Assembly: GCA_964573725.1 (NCBI GenBank)
Contig: CAZNLJ010000002.1
Coordinates: forward strand, 1-64,000
Direction: 5' to 3'
From: UBA6168 sp964573725
GTDB taxonomy: Bacteria > Bacteroidota > Bacteroidia > Chitinophagales > Saprospiraceae
DNA: 64,000 nt
The position numbers were made by a program, and so were the translations under genes. This document shows, piece by piece, positions 9,280 through 17,960 of this stretch. Within the stretch, counting starts at the first letter, position 1, and the number at the start of each line of letters is the position of its first letter. The notes beneath the pieces are model-generated. The model did no database searches. It had not been told where the DNA came from and was given only the letters and a program-made list of their open reading frames with translations.

Positions 9280-9711
9280 TCACCTCGCCCGCCGACCACC
9301 GGCGGGAACATCCTCCCGCCGCCCCACCGGCTCCCGTTGTTCCAGGTACCGAAGCACCTGGTCGTACAACACCGCCATTTGGTCCGGATGCCGTCGCAAA
9401 ATGGCGATACAGGTATCGAGGACCTCCCTTTCCACACCGTGCAAGGATACCAATTGCCGGTAATACATGGCACCGATCGAGTCCTTGTCTTTTTGATCGT
9501 AAGACATCAGGGCGGTCTCCGCCGCATGCATATCCGCCAGCAGGGGTACCAATCTGTCTTCCGACAAAGGCAAAGGTTCCTTCCGGACACAGCCGAGCAC
9601 CGTCCATACCAGGCCGGCCATGCACAGGCCCAGCCATCGGAGCCATGAGACCCCAAGGTACCGGCCCGGGCCCCGTTTTACCGGATTACCAGCGAGACCA
9701 TATCCCTTCAT
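9280..9711 (-). CDS. DUF4296 family lipoprotein
   Basis: This is a 143-residue secreted lipoprotein. The basic start MKGYGLAGNPVKRGPGRY is followed by a hydrophobic stretch and the lipobox WTVLGC. The mature part carries LSEDRLVPLLADMHAAE, the conserved opening of DUF4296, a helical family found almost only in Bacteroidota and of unknown function. The ATG at 9711 overlaps the sixA stop as ATGA, indicating translational coupling, and it settles the start against a much longer open frame upstream. The C-terminus is charged and probably disordered. Confidence 0.82.
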   Translation of the reverse strand: MKGYGLAGNPVKRGPGRYLGVSWLRWLGLCMAGLVWTVLGCVRKEPLPLSEDRLVPLLADMHAAETALMSYDQKDKDSIGAMYYRQLVSLHGVEREVLDTCIAILRRHPDQMAVLYDQVLRYLEQREPVGRREDVPAGGRRAR

Positions 9712-10202
9712 TGGAATTGTTTTGGAAACAGCAATTGGGTACGGAAAGCGGGACCGGCGACAAAATCGGGCCAGGTAAGCGCATCTGCGGTGGCCCGCAC
9801 CACGCCGCAGGTAGGGAGATTGCCGATGGGCAAGGCCAGGAACCGGTTGGCGACCACCGTCAATTCCGGATTGTGCCCCACCAGCATCACACAGGCATAC
9901 CGCTCGTCCAATCCGCCGATTACGGAGTGGTAGACCTCGCCACCCGCCTCGTAAAGCCGGTCCAGTACATGGAATGCTTTCCCGTCGACACCGAGATGCT
10001 CCTTGAAGAAAGCCGCGGTCGACAAGGTGCGGACGGATGGGCTGCACAGGATGGCGTCCGGCACCATACCCTGGGCCTTCAGTATCTTCGCCATCATCGG
10101 CGCATCGCGCAGCCCGCGTTCGCTGAGCGGCCTTTCCAGGTCGTCCAGGAAAGGGTGATCCCAACTTGATTTGGCATGCCGGACCAACAAGACCGTTTTC
10201 AT
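9708..10202 (-). CDS. sixA: SixA-type phosphohistidine phosphatase
   Basis: This 164-residue member of the histidine phosphatase superfamily carries the RHG-type nucleophile motif LLVRHAKSSWD (Arg8-His9) and the second catalytic histidine in MLVGHNPELT. SixA proteins remove phosphate from histidine residues of phosphotransfer domains or phosphotransferase proteins in the cytosol. Length is normal for SixA. The ATG at 10202 has an AGAGGA stretch a few bases upstream. The stop overlaps the next start as ATGA, so it forms a two-gene unit with the DUF4296 lipoprotein. The target here is unknown; several histidine kinases are in the window, but a link is only a guess. Confidence 0.88.
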   Translation of the reverse strand: MKTVLLVRHAKSSWDHPFLDDLERPLSERGLRDAPMMAKILKAQGMVPDAILCSPSVRTLSTAAFFKEHLGVDGKAFHVLDRLYEAGGEVYHSVIGGLDERYACVMLVGHNPELTVVANRFLALPIGNLPTCGVVRATADALTWPDFVAGPAFRTQLLFPKQFQ

Positions 10203-10614
10203 ATCCTCTTTTTTTTGGCGGCGGCCCATGCGGACCGCCGGCTACCGACCGCTTCCCTGCACCTGGCAACTGCAAGGGCTGCCCCCCTTTGGCCGCCGCC
10301 ATACGGGTTGCCAGCACCATACCGCTTGCCAAAAATAACCATTTCGGCCAAAACCGGATGCCCGGCGGCGTCGGCTTGTCGCCGACCGGATGCCCGGCCG
10401 GGCGGACGCTCCGATGATATAGCGTAATTTCCGAACTTTGTCTCCCTTAACCGGATGCGGAAGGCGGTCCACACTTGCCTGCGGACAAAATCATCGGTGA
10501 CCCGGCGGCATACCGGCCGGTCGCTCCCGCCTATTTTTTCGCTCGCAGCCCAGGGCCGGCCCTTTCCCTGATACTGTTTCACCCCGAAACCGGGCTGTCG
10601 TTCCGGAAAAAAAC
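10203..10614. other. Intergenic region between divergent sixA and SWIM genes
   Basis: This GC-rich gap has one AT-rich dip around 10325-10345, where a minus-strand TAnnTTTG box sits. A GAACTTTG near-match on the plus strand at 10433-10440 could serve the SWIM gene. No gene is recognised. Confidence 0.5.
10330..10337 (-). promoter_or_regulatory. Bacteroidota -7 box for sixA operon (TATTTTTG)
   Basis: This is an exact TAnnTTTG on the minus strand, 128 bp upstream of the sixA ATG. No TTG is found at 17-23 bp spacing. Confidence 0.4.
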
Positions 10615-12312
10615 TTGACCACGGTGAACCTGAGATTGGAAGAATTGGAACAAGCCATGGATTCCCCCACCCGTCAACTCGTGGAGCACCTGCTGCAGGA
10701 CCACGCGGTGCGGGAAATCCGACAGCAAGCGGCGGGGCACTGGTCCGCCGAGGTGGACGGGCAGCTGACCAGCGTCCATGTCGACAGCTCGGTACTCCGT
10801 TCCGCCACCTGTTCCTGCTCCACCTTCTCCCGACAACACCGCTGCAGCCATATCCTTGCACTTGCCTGGACCATCCGGCAGATGCTGGCCCCGAAACCGG
10901 TGGGTACGGGAAAACATGCCCCGGAACATATTCGGGTCGAGGATGCCCTGCGGTTAGCGCCACCGGATGAACTCAAAGCCTTCCTGCTGCAGTTCGCGCG
11001 GCGCCATCCGATTTTCGCCGCCGCGCTCCGCACCCGCTTCGCCCCTTTGGTGCAGATGCCGGACAATCGGCTGAAATACCTGCACCTACTGACGGAACAG
11101 CTGCATTCCGCCCGCAGGCACAACGACAAGTTCCACCTGCCGACCCTCCGGTCATTCCTCCAATCCATCCACACCCTGCTTGGGGCCGCACAAGATGCCC
11201 TCGTCCTGCAGGATTTCCGGGAAAGCTGGGCGATCCTCTCCGCCCTGACGGAAACCCTGCTGCCGGTCCTCCGAAAACTCAATGCCCGGACGGACCATCG
11301 GTTCGACCCCGTCATCCGGCGGGCCTTCGGCCTGATTTCCGAGCTCGCGGCTTTGTCCGCCCCGCCCCCCCTGTTGAAAGAGGAAATGTGGGTTTACCTG
11401 CTGGCACTCACCGGAAAACCGGCCATCGCCCTCAACGGGCTGGTGCTGCCCTTGCTGGAATGCCAGGCCCGCTTCCTGGCGGATCCCGTTTGTCTGAAGG
11501 ACTGGCAGCAGGCCGTTCGGTCGGAATTGGCCAGGCCGAATCTTCCGGAAGACCACCACCTGGCGCTCCGCTTGCATTATTTCCTTTTATCCGACCCGCT
11601 GGAAGAAAACAAGACCTCCCCGGTTCGGCAGGAATTTCTCCAATCCCCTTCCGCCCTGGAAGCGCTCATCCGGGGAGCTGCACAATACGAAAAAACCGCC
11701 GCCATCCGGCCCATCCTGCAGGAAGCGGTCCATTCACCGGACTTGGCCACCATTCGCTTGCCGATCCTCACCTGTCTGTTCGAACTGTCGCTGGCAAGGG
11801 CTTCCAGGGAGGATGTCTTCCGATGGGCCGGGGAATTGTTCCGGGAAACCACCGATTTCCAATGGTTGGAAGCCGCTCGGGATATCCTGGGCGAAAACTG
11901 GGAGCCACTTGTGAATGAATTGTTGGAGGAATACCTGGCTTCCCCCCGAGCCGGCCAACGGCAAGACACCACTGCCAGGCTGATGGTCCTGTCCGGACGG
12001 CACGAACAGCTGCTGCTGTTCCTCTCCGGGACCGGTGACCTCGATCTCCTGATGCGATACGACCCATACCTTGTGGGCAGCCGTCCGGAACAATTGCTGG
12101 CCATCTACACAGACTACTTCCGGGACTATCTCACCGACCACTTGGGACCACAGCCGGGAAAAAAAATCCAGTCGGTCTTGGACCACTTTCGGGAGATCGG
12201 TGCCGGACAGCTTGCCGCCAAATTGACGGAGAAGCTACAGGAAGCCTTCCCCAATCGACAAATCCTGCCCGGCGACGGGGCGGATACAAGCATCCCCCCC
12301 TTCGTGAAGTGA
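10615..12312 (+). CDS. SWIM zinc-finger domain protein
   Basis: This roughly 565-residue cytosolic protein has an N-terminal SWIM zinc finger: TCSCSTFSRQHRCSHILALA supplies the C-x-C-xn-C-x-H ligands (near residues 64-82). The rest is an all-alpha, leucine-rich region of about 480 residues with no motif I recognise. SWIM fingers bind DNA or protein and are often fused to, or encoded beside, SNF2 helicases or VWA/MoxR proteins; none of those is nearby. The start is uncertain: TTG at 10615, GTG at 10624 or ATG at 10657 all keep the finger. The upstream frame stays open, so the N-terminus cannot be fixed from sequence alone. The gene stands alone in its orientation. Confidence 0.8.
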   Translation: MTTVNLRLEELEQAMDSPTRQLVEHLLQDHAVREIRQQAAGHWSAEVDGQLTSVHVDSSVLRSATCSCSTFSRQHRCSHILALAWTIRQMLAPKPVGTGKHAPEHIRVEDALRLAPPDELKAFLLQFARRHPIFAAALRTRFAPLVQMPDNRLKYLHLLTEQLHSARRHNDKFHLPTLRSFLQSIHTLLGAAQDALVLQDFRESWAILSALTETLLPVLRKLNARTDHRFDPVIRRAFGLISELAALSAPPPLLKEEMWVYLLALTGKPAIALNGLVLPLLECQARFLADPVCLKDWQQAVRSELARPNLPEDHHLALRLHYFLLSDPLEENKTSPVRQEFLQSPSALEALIRGAAQYEKTAAIRPILQEAVHSPDLATIRLPILTCLFELSLARASREDVFRWAGELFRETTDFQWLEAARDILGENWEPLVNELLEEYLASPRAGQRQDTTARLMVLSGRHEQLLLFLSGTGDLDLLMRYDPYLVGSRPEQLLAIYTDYFRDYLTDHLGPQPGKKIQSVLDHFREIGAGQLAAKLTEKLQEAFPNRQILPGDGADTSIPPFVK

Positions 12313-12559
12313 GCCGGGAAGCTTCCGGAAGAAGCGGCACCCTACCTTCGGATGTACCGCTTCATCGGGGCGAGACAGGGACACAAGCAGATTTTCGTGT
12401 TGGGCTATCCATGCAGATCCCGACCAGCACATGCATCTGAACCGGCCTCATCCAAGGGGGAGGAAACAATCGGAATCAAATTATTCACGCGGCGAAATCT
12501 CCCCACCGCAAAGCGGTGAAAAAGACGGGACAGCCATAGGGCCTTCCGCCGACAGCCGG

Positions 12560-12698
12560 TCCCTGTCCCGCCGGTCGAGTCGCCGGAACGTGCGGCCGGG
12601 CGCAACGGCCGGTTCTCAATCCCGGCTACATCCCTGTCCCGCCGGTCGAGTCGCCGGAATGGGCGGCCGGCCGCAGCGGTCGGTTCTCAATCCCGGCT
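12560..12698. repeat. Two-copy GC-rich direct repeat, 68 bp units with 71 bp period
   Basis: Copy 1 is 12560-12627 and copy 2 is 12631-12698, with 5 differences in 68 positions. Each copy contains CCGCCGGTCGAGTCGCCGG and ends with CCGG-TTCTCAAT-CCCGG, which can fold as a short hairpin. There is no coding frame and no known family. Confidence 0.85.
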
Positions 12699-12764
12699 CC
12701 ATCGGATGATTATTTATGCCGGGAAGCGAAGCCGTGCGGGATCGGAGCGGATTGGTCGCCCCCC

Positions 12765-12843
12765 GGTGCCAGGAGGTACCCGACGCCCTAAGGAAAGGGC
12801 ATCGGGTAAGTCCCGGGACGAGGTGCAACACTACGCCGGCACC
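12765..12843. other. Nested stem-loop downstream of nrdJ
   Basis: GGTGCC (12765-12770) can pair with GGCACC (12838-12843). Between them CCCGACGCCCT (12779-12789) pairs with AGGGCATCGGG (12796-12806) with one mismatch around a 6-base loop. It lies 34 bp past the nrdJ stop and lacks a T-run, so it is either a 3' stabilising structure, a Rho-type end or a separate RNA element. Confidence 0.5.
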
Positions 12844-12876
12844 ATCATGGTATGCGGATGGCTCAGCGGGAGTCCC

Positions 12877-15492
12877 TCAACCACATTCGGAATGGCCGCA
12901 GCTTTTGCAGATCAGGCAACCTTCCTTGTAAACCAAGCCATCCGGATCACCACAGGACGGGCAAGTCTCCTTGATGGCGGACGTGCCGTCCGGAACGAAT
13001 TTCTTCAAGGCGCGCAGGACACCGTTCTTCCAGGTGTTGATGTGTTCCTGGTCGACATTCAGGCTGGAGACCAGGTTGATGACATGTTCCAAGGGCATTC
13101 CGTGTCGGAGGGTACCGGATATAAGTTTGGCGTAATTCCAGTATTCCTTGTCGAAGGAACGGGAAAGACCTTCCATGGTCACCTTGTATCCGTCTTTATC
13201 CAGGAATTGGAAATCATATCGGTTGTTCCCCTCCTCATCCTTATCCTTGATGATCCAACCCTTGGCGGTATAGACGGGCAGGTTGAAGATATCCTCCGCC
13301 TTACCGGTGAAGATCTCGTAGGGTCTGCCGTCGAGGATGCCGACGAAGGCCATCCATTTCTCGTGGTTGTTTTGGAAGCGGATGATCTCGGCTTCCAGTT
13401 TTTTCGGCCGACGCGGCGCGTAGGTGGTAGCGAAGACAGGAGCGGTCGCGGCGGGTGCGGCGGCAGCTTGTTTCTCTTCCTTTTTCTTGTCCTTTTCCTC
13501 GGTGGACACCAATACTCCGGAACGGGAGCCATCCCGGTAGATCGTACAACCTTTGCAACCGCTTTCCCAGGCCGTCCGGTAGATTTCTTTCACCAGGTCC
13601 ACGGAGGTCTCGTTCGGCACGTTGACCGTGACGCTGATGCTGTGGTCCACCCATTTTTGGATGGCGCCCTGCATCTTTACCTTCTGGACCCAATCGACAT
13701 CATTGGCGGTGGAAAGGTGGTAAGGGGAGGCGGCGATCAGCCCGGACAATTCGTCTGCGGGCATATTCCGGACCTTGGCCAGGTCATGTCCTTTCGCCTT
13801 GAGCCAATCCAGGAACCGGTGGTGGAAAACATTGTACTCCTCCCAGTGGTCCCCCACCTCGTCGATGAAACTCACCTTGGATTCCTTGTCATTCGGGTTG
13901 ACCTTGCGCCGGCGCTTGTAGGTGATGAGGAAGGCCGGTTCTATGCCGGAAGTGGTCTGTGACATCAGGCTGGTGGTCCCGGTGGGCGCGATGGTCAGCA
14001 GGGCGATGTTCCGCCGACCGTATTGGGCCATATCCTCGTACAAGGCGGGATCGGCCTCTTTCAAGCGCTGGATGAAAGGATTGTGCGCTTCCCGGGCGGC
14101 GTGGTAGATGCCGAAGGCGCCCCTTTCCTTAGCCATGGTTACGGAAGAACGGTAGGCGTTCAATGCCAGGAACTTATGAACCTCTACGGAAAAATTGATG
14201 GCGGCATCGCTGCCGTACTGCAGCCCGAGCGCGGCCAGCATATCACCTTCGGCCGTAATCCCCACACCGGTCCGACGGCCCTCCAGGCAGGTCCGGCGGA
14301 TCTTTTGCCAGAGCCGGAGTTCGGTCGCCTTGATATCCTCCGCTTCCGGATCCAACTCGATCTTTTCGATGATCTTGTCGATCTTTTCCAATTCGAGGTC
14401 GATGATGTCATCCATCATCCGTTGGGCCAGCTGTACATGCCGACCGAACTTCTCGACATCGAAAGCCGCCTTGTCTGTGAAGGGATGCTTCACGTAACTG
14501 AACAGGTTGATGGCCAGCAGGCGGCAGCTGTCGTAAGGGCACAAGGGGATTTCGCCGCAGGGATTGGTCGAGATGGTCCGGTACCCCAGGTCCGCATAGC
14601 AGTCCGGCACAGATTCCCGCAGGATGGTATCCCAGAACAAGATACCCGGTTCGGCCGATTTCCAGGCGTTGTAGATAATCTTGTCCCAGAGCTGGGCCGC
14701 ATCGACTTCCTTGCGGTACTGCGGTGTCTCGGCATCGATGGGGAACTGCTGGACGTACCGTTCTCCGCGCAGGGCCGCCTGCATGAAAGCGTCGTCGATG
14801 CGGACCGATACGTTGGCACCGGTGACCTTGCCGGATTCCATCTTGGCGTCGATGAAATCCTCCGCATCCGGATGCCGAACGGAAACCGTCAACATCAGTG
14901 CCCCCCGGCGACCGTCCTGCGCCACCTCCCGGGTGCTGTTCGAATACCGCTCCATGAAGGGTACCAGACCGGTCGAGGACAAGGCGCTGTTCAGGACGGG
15001 ACTCCCCTTCGGCCGGATATGCGAAAGGTCATGGCCGACCCCACCCCGGCGTTTCATCAGCTGGACCTGCTCCTCGTCCGCCCGGATGATGCCGCCGTAG
15101 GAGTCCGCATGGTTGCCGATGACGAAACAATTGGACAGCGAGGATACCTGCAGGTTGTTTCCGATGCCCGACATCGGGCTTCCCTGCGGGATGATGTAAC
15201 GGAAATCCTTCAGCAATTGGTACAGGGTCTCCTCGTCCACCGGATTCGGATATTTCCGCTCGATCCGGAAAAGCTCCGCCGCAATCCGCCGGTGCATCTC
15301 GTCGGGACTCTTTTCGTAGATCCTCCCCATGGTGTCCTTCAGGGCATACTTGTTCACCCATACGTTGGCGGCAAGCTCGTCTCCCTTGAAATAGGCCGCG
15401 GCCGTCTTAAAGGCCTCCTTGAAGGAGTAGGTGCGCAGGCCTTCCCCAGAGGGCGTGGCCGCTGTACTGTGCTGCATCTGCAATGTCTCCAT
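12877..15492 (-). CDS. nrdJ: Adenosylcobalamin-dependent (class II) ribonucleotide reductase
   Basis: This 871-residue cytosolic enzyme reduces ribonucleotides to deoxyribonucleotides with a thiyl radical made from adenosylcobalamin, so it works with or without oxygen. Visible signatures are SSLSNCFVIGNHADSYGGI, the radical-site region NPCGEIPLCPYDSCR (about residue 309), PTGTTSLMSQTTSG, and a C-terminal Cys-rich zinc-finger-like tail (CPSCGD...CLICKSCGHSECG) typical of this subgroup. An Ala/Lys-rich linker near residue 680 separates the barrel from the tail. Length fits the family. It stands alone with its own good promoter at 15563-15594 and converges on the SWIM gene. I looked for a cobalamin riboswitch in its leader and found none. 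Confidence 0.95.
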   Translation of the reverse strand: METLQMQHSTAATPSGEGLRTYSFKEAFKTAAAYFKGDELAANVWVNKYALKDTMGRIYEKSPDEMHRRIAAELFRIERKYPNPVDEETLYQLLKDFRYIIPQGSPMSGIGNNLQVSSLSNCFVIGNHADSYGGIIRADEEQVQLMKRRGGVGHDLSHIRPKGSPVLNSALSSTGLVPFMERYSNSTREVAQDGRRGALMLTVSVRHPDAEDFIDAKMESGKVTGANVSVRIDDAFMQAALRGERYVQQFPIDAETPQYRKEVDAAQLWDKIIYNAWKSAEPGILFWDTILRESVPDCYADLGYRTISTNPCGEIPLCPYDSCRLLAINLFSYVKHPFTDKAAFDVEKFGRHVQLAQRMMDDIIDLELEKIDKIIEKIELDPEAEDIKATELRLWQKIRRTCLEGRRTGVGITAEGDMLAALGLQYGSDAAINFSVEVHKFLALNAYRSSVTMAKERGAFGIYHAAREAHNPFIQRLKEADPALYEDMAQYGRRNIALLTIAPTGTTSLMSQTTSGIEPAFLITYKRRRKVNPNDKESKVSFIDEVGDHWEEYNVFHHRFLDWLKAKGHDLAKVRNMPADELSGLIAASPYHLSTANDVDWVQKVKMQGAIQKWVDHSISVTVNVPNETSVDLVKEIYRTAWESGCKGCTIYRDGSRSGVLVSTEEKDKKKEEKQAAAAPAATAPVFATTYAPRRPKKLEAEIIRFQNNHEKWMAFVGILDGRPYEIFTGKAEDIFNLPVYTAKGWIIKDKDEEGNNRYDFQFLDKDGYKVTMEGLSRSFDKEYWNYAKLISGTLRHGMPLEHVINLVSSLNVDQEHINTWKNGVLRALKKFVPDGTSAIKETCPSCGDPDGLVYKEGCLICKSCGHSECG

Positions 15493-16119
15493 GGTCGCTT
15501 CCGATTGATGTTTGTTTTATGATCGATGTGTGTCAGCCGGATATTCATCAGGGTTGTGCCATCAAAGCTAAACATTTTGTTTTAAAAAAACAAATCCCGG
15601 CTGTTGAAAATTAGTGTGTCCGAACATGGCCGGTGTCCACTGGTTCCGTGGCGCGTCCGGCGGGAACGCAAGGATTTCCCGGACGGCTTTTTCGATACCA
15701 TGCACCGCGGGCATCGGGCGGATTCGGTGGCATACCCGGCCACGGGGTCCTGACGACCGTGCGCCGTTGCCGGCTTCAGGCCGCTCCGGATCGCTGTAAC
15801 CAAGGTATCCGATGTGCTTTGTGTGGATTTCTCATGCCGCAACGAGGACTCGCGTATCAGTAGGCTTTTTCATGTGGCCGGGATGACGTGGTCCCCGGCA
15901 CTGCCGGCCATGATCCGGCAGCGGTGTACACGCTGTGTTGTTGCAGCCTCCTCTTGTTGACGGAACGAAATTACGACCGGTAAACGGCTGTCGATTTGGA
16001 TAGTTTTACACAGTTTGTGGAAAACGTCGTCATGTTGCTGAAAGTCAATTTATTGTTTTTTTGATGACGTGGCCGGGGCAGGAGGGCCCCCGAAACTGGC
16101 CGTACGCAGGCACCGTAGG
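15493..16119. other. Intergenic region upstream of nrdJ
   Basis: It contains the nrdJ promoter (15563-15594) and a single DnaA-box-like TGTGGAAAA (16016-16024). Otherwise it is GC-rich sequence with no credible gene, and no cobalamin-riboswitch signature could be found on the minus strand. Confidence 0.5.
15563..15594 (-). promoter_or_regulatory. Consensus Bacteroidota promoter of nrdJ
   Basis: On the minus strand TTTG (15591-15594) is followed after 20 bp by TAGCTTTG (15563-15570), matching TTG-N17..23-TAnnTTTG. The ATG lies about 70 bp downstream. Confidence 0.75.
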
Positions 16120-17070
16120 TCAGAACAGGTTCTTGCGTTGGAAGTACCAGCCCAACCCGACACTGCTGACGAATGACACGACCAGGATGAGGAAAAACGA
16201 AAGCGGGGAATGCGGATCGAAGGGAAGGTCGACGTTCATCCCGATGAAGCTGGCGACCAGGGTCGGCACCATCAGGATGATCGTGATGGTGGTCAGCCGT
16301 TTGATGGTCAGGTTGAGGTTGTTGGAGATGATGGAGCCGTAGGCGTCCATGGTTCCGTTGAGGATGTTGGTGTACATGTTCGCCATCTGCTGGGCCTGGC
16401 TGTTGTCGATGATGATGTCTTCGAAGAGGTCCGTCTTCTCCTCGTCGTTGCCCAAATGCAGGAAATCGGTTCGCTTCATCTTCATTTTCAGCAATTCGTT
16501 GTCGCTGAGGGATGATACGAAGTAAACCAGGCTCTTCTCGATGCTCAGCAGGTTCTTGAGTTCCTGGTTGCGGCTGCTGAAATACAACTCCTTCTCGATC
16601 AGGTTCCGCTTCTGGTTCAGTTGTTTGAGGCAGTTCAGGAAACGGTAAACGGTCTGCTCCATGATCTGGAGGACGAACAGCTGGTCGTCCGCCGGGTCGA
16701 AGTTCTTCACCTTGTTGTCCAGGAACAAATTCAGCACCGGGTTTTCGTGGGAGGTGATGGTGATCACATGTTCGATGGTCACCACGATACCCAAGGGGAC
16801 GGTGATGAAAATGGCGTCAATATCCTCTTCGAAAGGATTCAGGATCGGGGTGCTCAGGATGACGGCCCTCCGTTCCTCATCCCTTTCGTAGCGGGGCCGC
16901 TCGTCCATATCCAGCGGGTCTGTCAGGAAGTCCAGCGGAATGTCGAACTGCTGCGCCACCTCATCCAGTTCCTCCGGCGTGAAGGGGGGAGATACATTCA
17001 CCCAGCAGGACACCTCCGGCCCGGGAAGTTCCTTCAACTGGCCACGCTCCTTTGCATAGTATCTGACCAT
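16120..17070 (-). CDS. corA: CorA-family magnesium/cobalt transporter
   Basis: This 316-residue protein has a large soluble N-terminal part with long charged helices (about 1-250). Two C-terminal membrane spans follow, the first ending in the family-defining GMN motif (VASFIGMNVDLPF) and the second being FLILVVSFVSSVGLGWYF. A basic tail RKNLF closes it. CorA forms a pentameric channel for Mg2+ (also Co2+ or Ni2+) in the inner membrane, gated by internal Mg2+. The short charged tail and single GMN agree with a functional channel. It is a single gene; the nearest same-strand gene is nrdJ, more than 600 bp downstream. Confidence 0.92.
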   Translation of the reverse strand: MVRYYAKERGQLKELPGPEVSCWVNVSPPFTPEELDEVAQQFDIPLDFLTDPLDMDERPRYERDEERRAVILSTPILNPFEEDIDAIFITVPLGIVVTIEHVITITSHENPVLNLFLDNKVKNFDPADDQLFVLQIMEQTVYRFLNCLKQLNQKRNLIEKELYFSSRNQELKNLLSIEKSLVYFVSSLSDNELLKMKMKRTDFLHLGNDEEKTDLFEDIIIDNSQAQQMANMYTNILNGTMDAYGSIISNNLNLTIKRLTTITIILMVPTLVASFIGMNVDLPFDPHSPLSFFLILVVSFVSSVGLGWYFQRKNLF

Positions 17071-17347
17071 CGCTCCGTGTGGAAATTGTGTTTTTCACGC
17101 TTCCCGGCGGACAGCGGGCCGTCCGGCCCCGCACCTGCCTGCCGCATGCTGCAAACATACGATTTCTTCCCGGCCGGGGCAAACCGGCGGACCGACGGGC
17201 GGCGGCACGGGCTCCCGCCGGCACCCGGTGCCGCCGGAAACATTATTTGTCTTTTTGGATTACCCGAAGTAATTTTGTCGACGTGTACGGTCGTTCCGGC
17301 CGGTACCCCGCATCGGGCGGTCCGCCTTCCCGTGCGAAAGTCATCAC

Positions 17348-17355
17348 TACCTTTG
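17348..17355 (+). promoter_or_regulatory. Bacteroidota -7 box (TACCTTTG)
   Basis: This is an exact TAnnTTTG only 12 bp before the ATG of the 50-residue membrane protein. It implies a very short or absent leader if used. No -33 TTG is seen. Confidence 0.45.
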
Positions 17356-17367
17356 TCCGATTATCCT

Positions 17368-17520
17368 ATGGAAAAATCATCCAACACCACCCTCTCCTGG
17401 TTGCTCTTCATCGTCTCCACCGTCATCATGCTGGTCATGTTGGTCTTGGTTCCGCAATGGTTCTGGGTTGCCTTGCCGTTCTCCCTGACCTACCTCGTCC
17501 AGGCCATGCGGCTGATGTGA
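17368..17520 (+). CDS. Small membrane protein, 50 residues
   Basis: The ATG at 17368 opens a short protein starting MEKSSNTTLSWLLFIVS with two hydrophobic helices, LLFIVSTVIMLVMLVLV and WVALPFSLTYLVQAM, joined by PQWFW. The second helix ends MRLM. This is the shape of a tiny two-span membrane protein. Longer in-frame extensions upstream are of poor quality, and a TAnnTTTG box lies directly in front of this ATG, so I prefer the short form. No family is recognised. The next gene on this strand begins 440 bp later. Confidence 0.6.
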   Translation: MEKSSNTTLSWLLFIVSTVIMLVMLVLVPQWFWVALPFSLTYLVQAMRLM

Positions 17521-17960
17521 TACCGCAACCGGTTCCGAATGCCGGCCGGGACATATTCCGACAGGCCTCATCCGATTTTCCCGGCCGGCCCAACCGGCCT
17601 GTCCACACGATCATGCAGCTGCCCCCGTTTAGGCGAGCAGGCTGCGGCACCTCGGCAAAACCAAGCCAATTCCCGGGCAGGCATCGCCAGCCATGCCCGA
17701 CCCGCTCCTGCCGGCCGGCGTAATCCTGCCGACCGGAAAGGTCCATGATCCGGTCCGTCGGGCCTTGCATGCCAACCGCCCGTACCCGACAAGCGAATGC
17801 CGACAAACTACCTTCGGTCGGACACCAAACCAGCCACAACTGCTCTTGTCCATCCACGGCATGGAATTTCCGGTGCCGTCCGCCTTCCCGCAGGTTTCCC
17901 CCGACCTGCGGCAGGGCTTTCCGCGCCAGGACGGCTTCGTCGGCGCTTATCCCAAAATTG
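17521..17960. other. Intergenic region before the SprB-repeat gene
   Basis: GC-rich sequence with no clear gene, hairpin terminator or TAnnTTTG promoter. The frame of the downstream gene is open through much of it, but the translation is Arg/Pro-rich and lacks a signal peptide until 17961. Confidence 0.45.

Larger units (their letters stand above)
12313..12876. other. Intergenic region between convergent genes, repeats and hairpins
   Basis: No gene is visible here. The region carries a hairpin CACCGC-AAA-GCGGTG near 12510, a pair of 68 bp direct repeats (12560-12698) and a large nested stem (12765-12843) just beyond the nrdJ stop. No poly-T terminator is present. Confidence 0.6.

Noticed and set aside
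12601..12700. GGTTCTCAATCCCGGC, which resembles a tRNA T-arm
   Set aside because: No acceptor or anticodon stem can be built around it; the loop is one base too long.
14023..15522. A 499-codon plus-strand frame inside nrdJ
   Set aside because: It is the shadow of a highly conserved enzyme; composition is Gly/Arg/Val-rich with no motif.
16016..16024. DnaA-box-like TGTGGAAAA suggesting an origin
   Set aside because: It is a single copy with no cluster, no AT-rich unwinding region and no dnaA or dnaN nearby.
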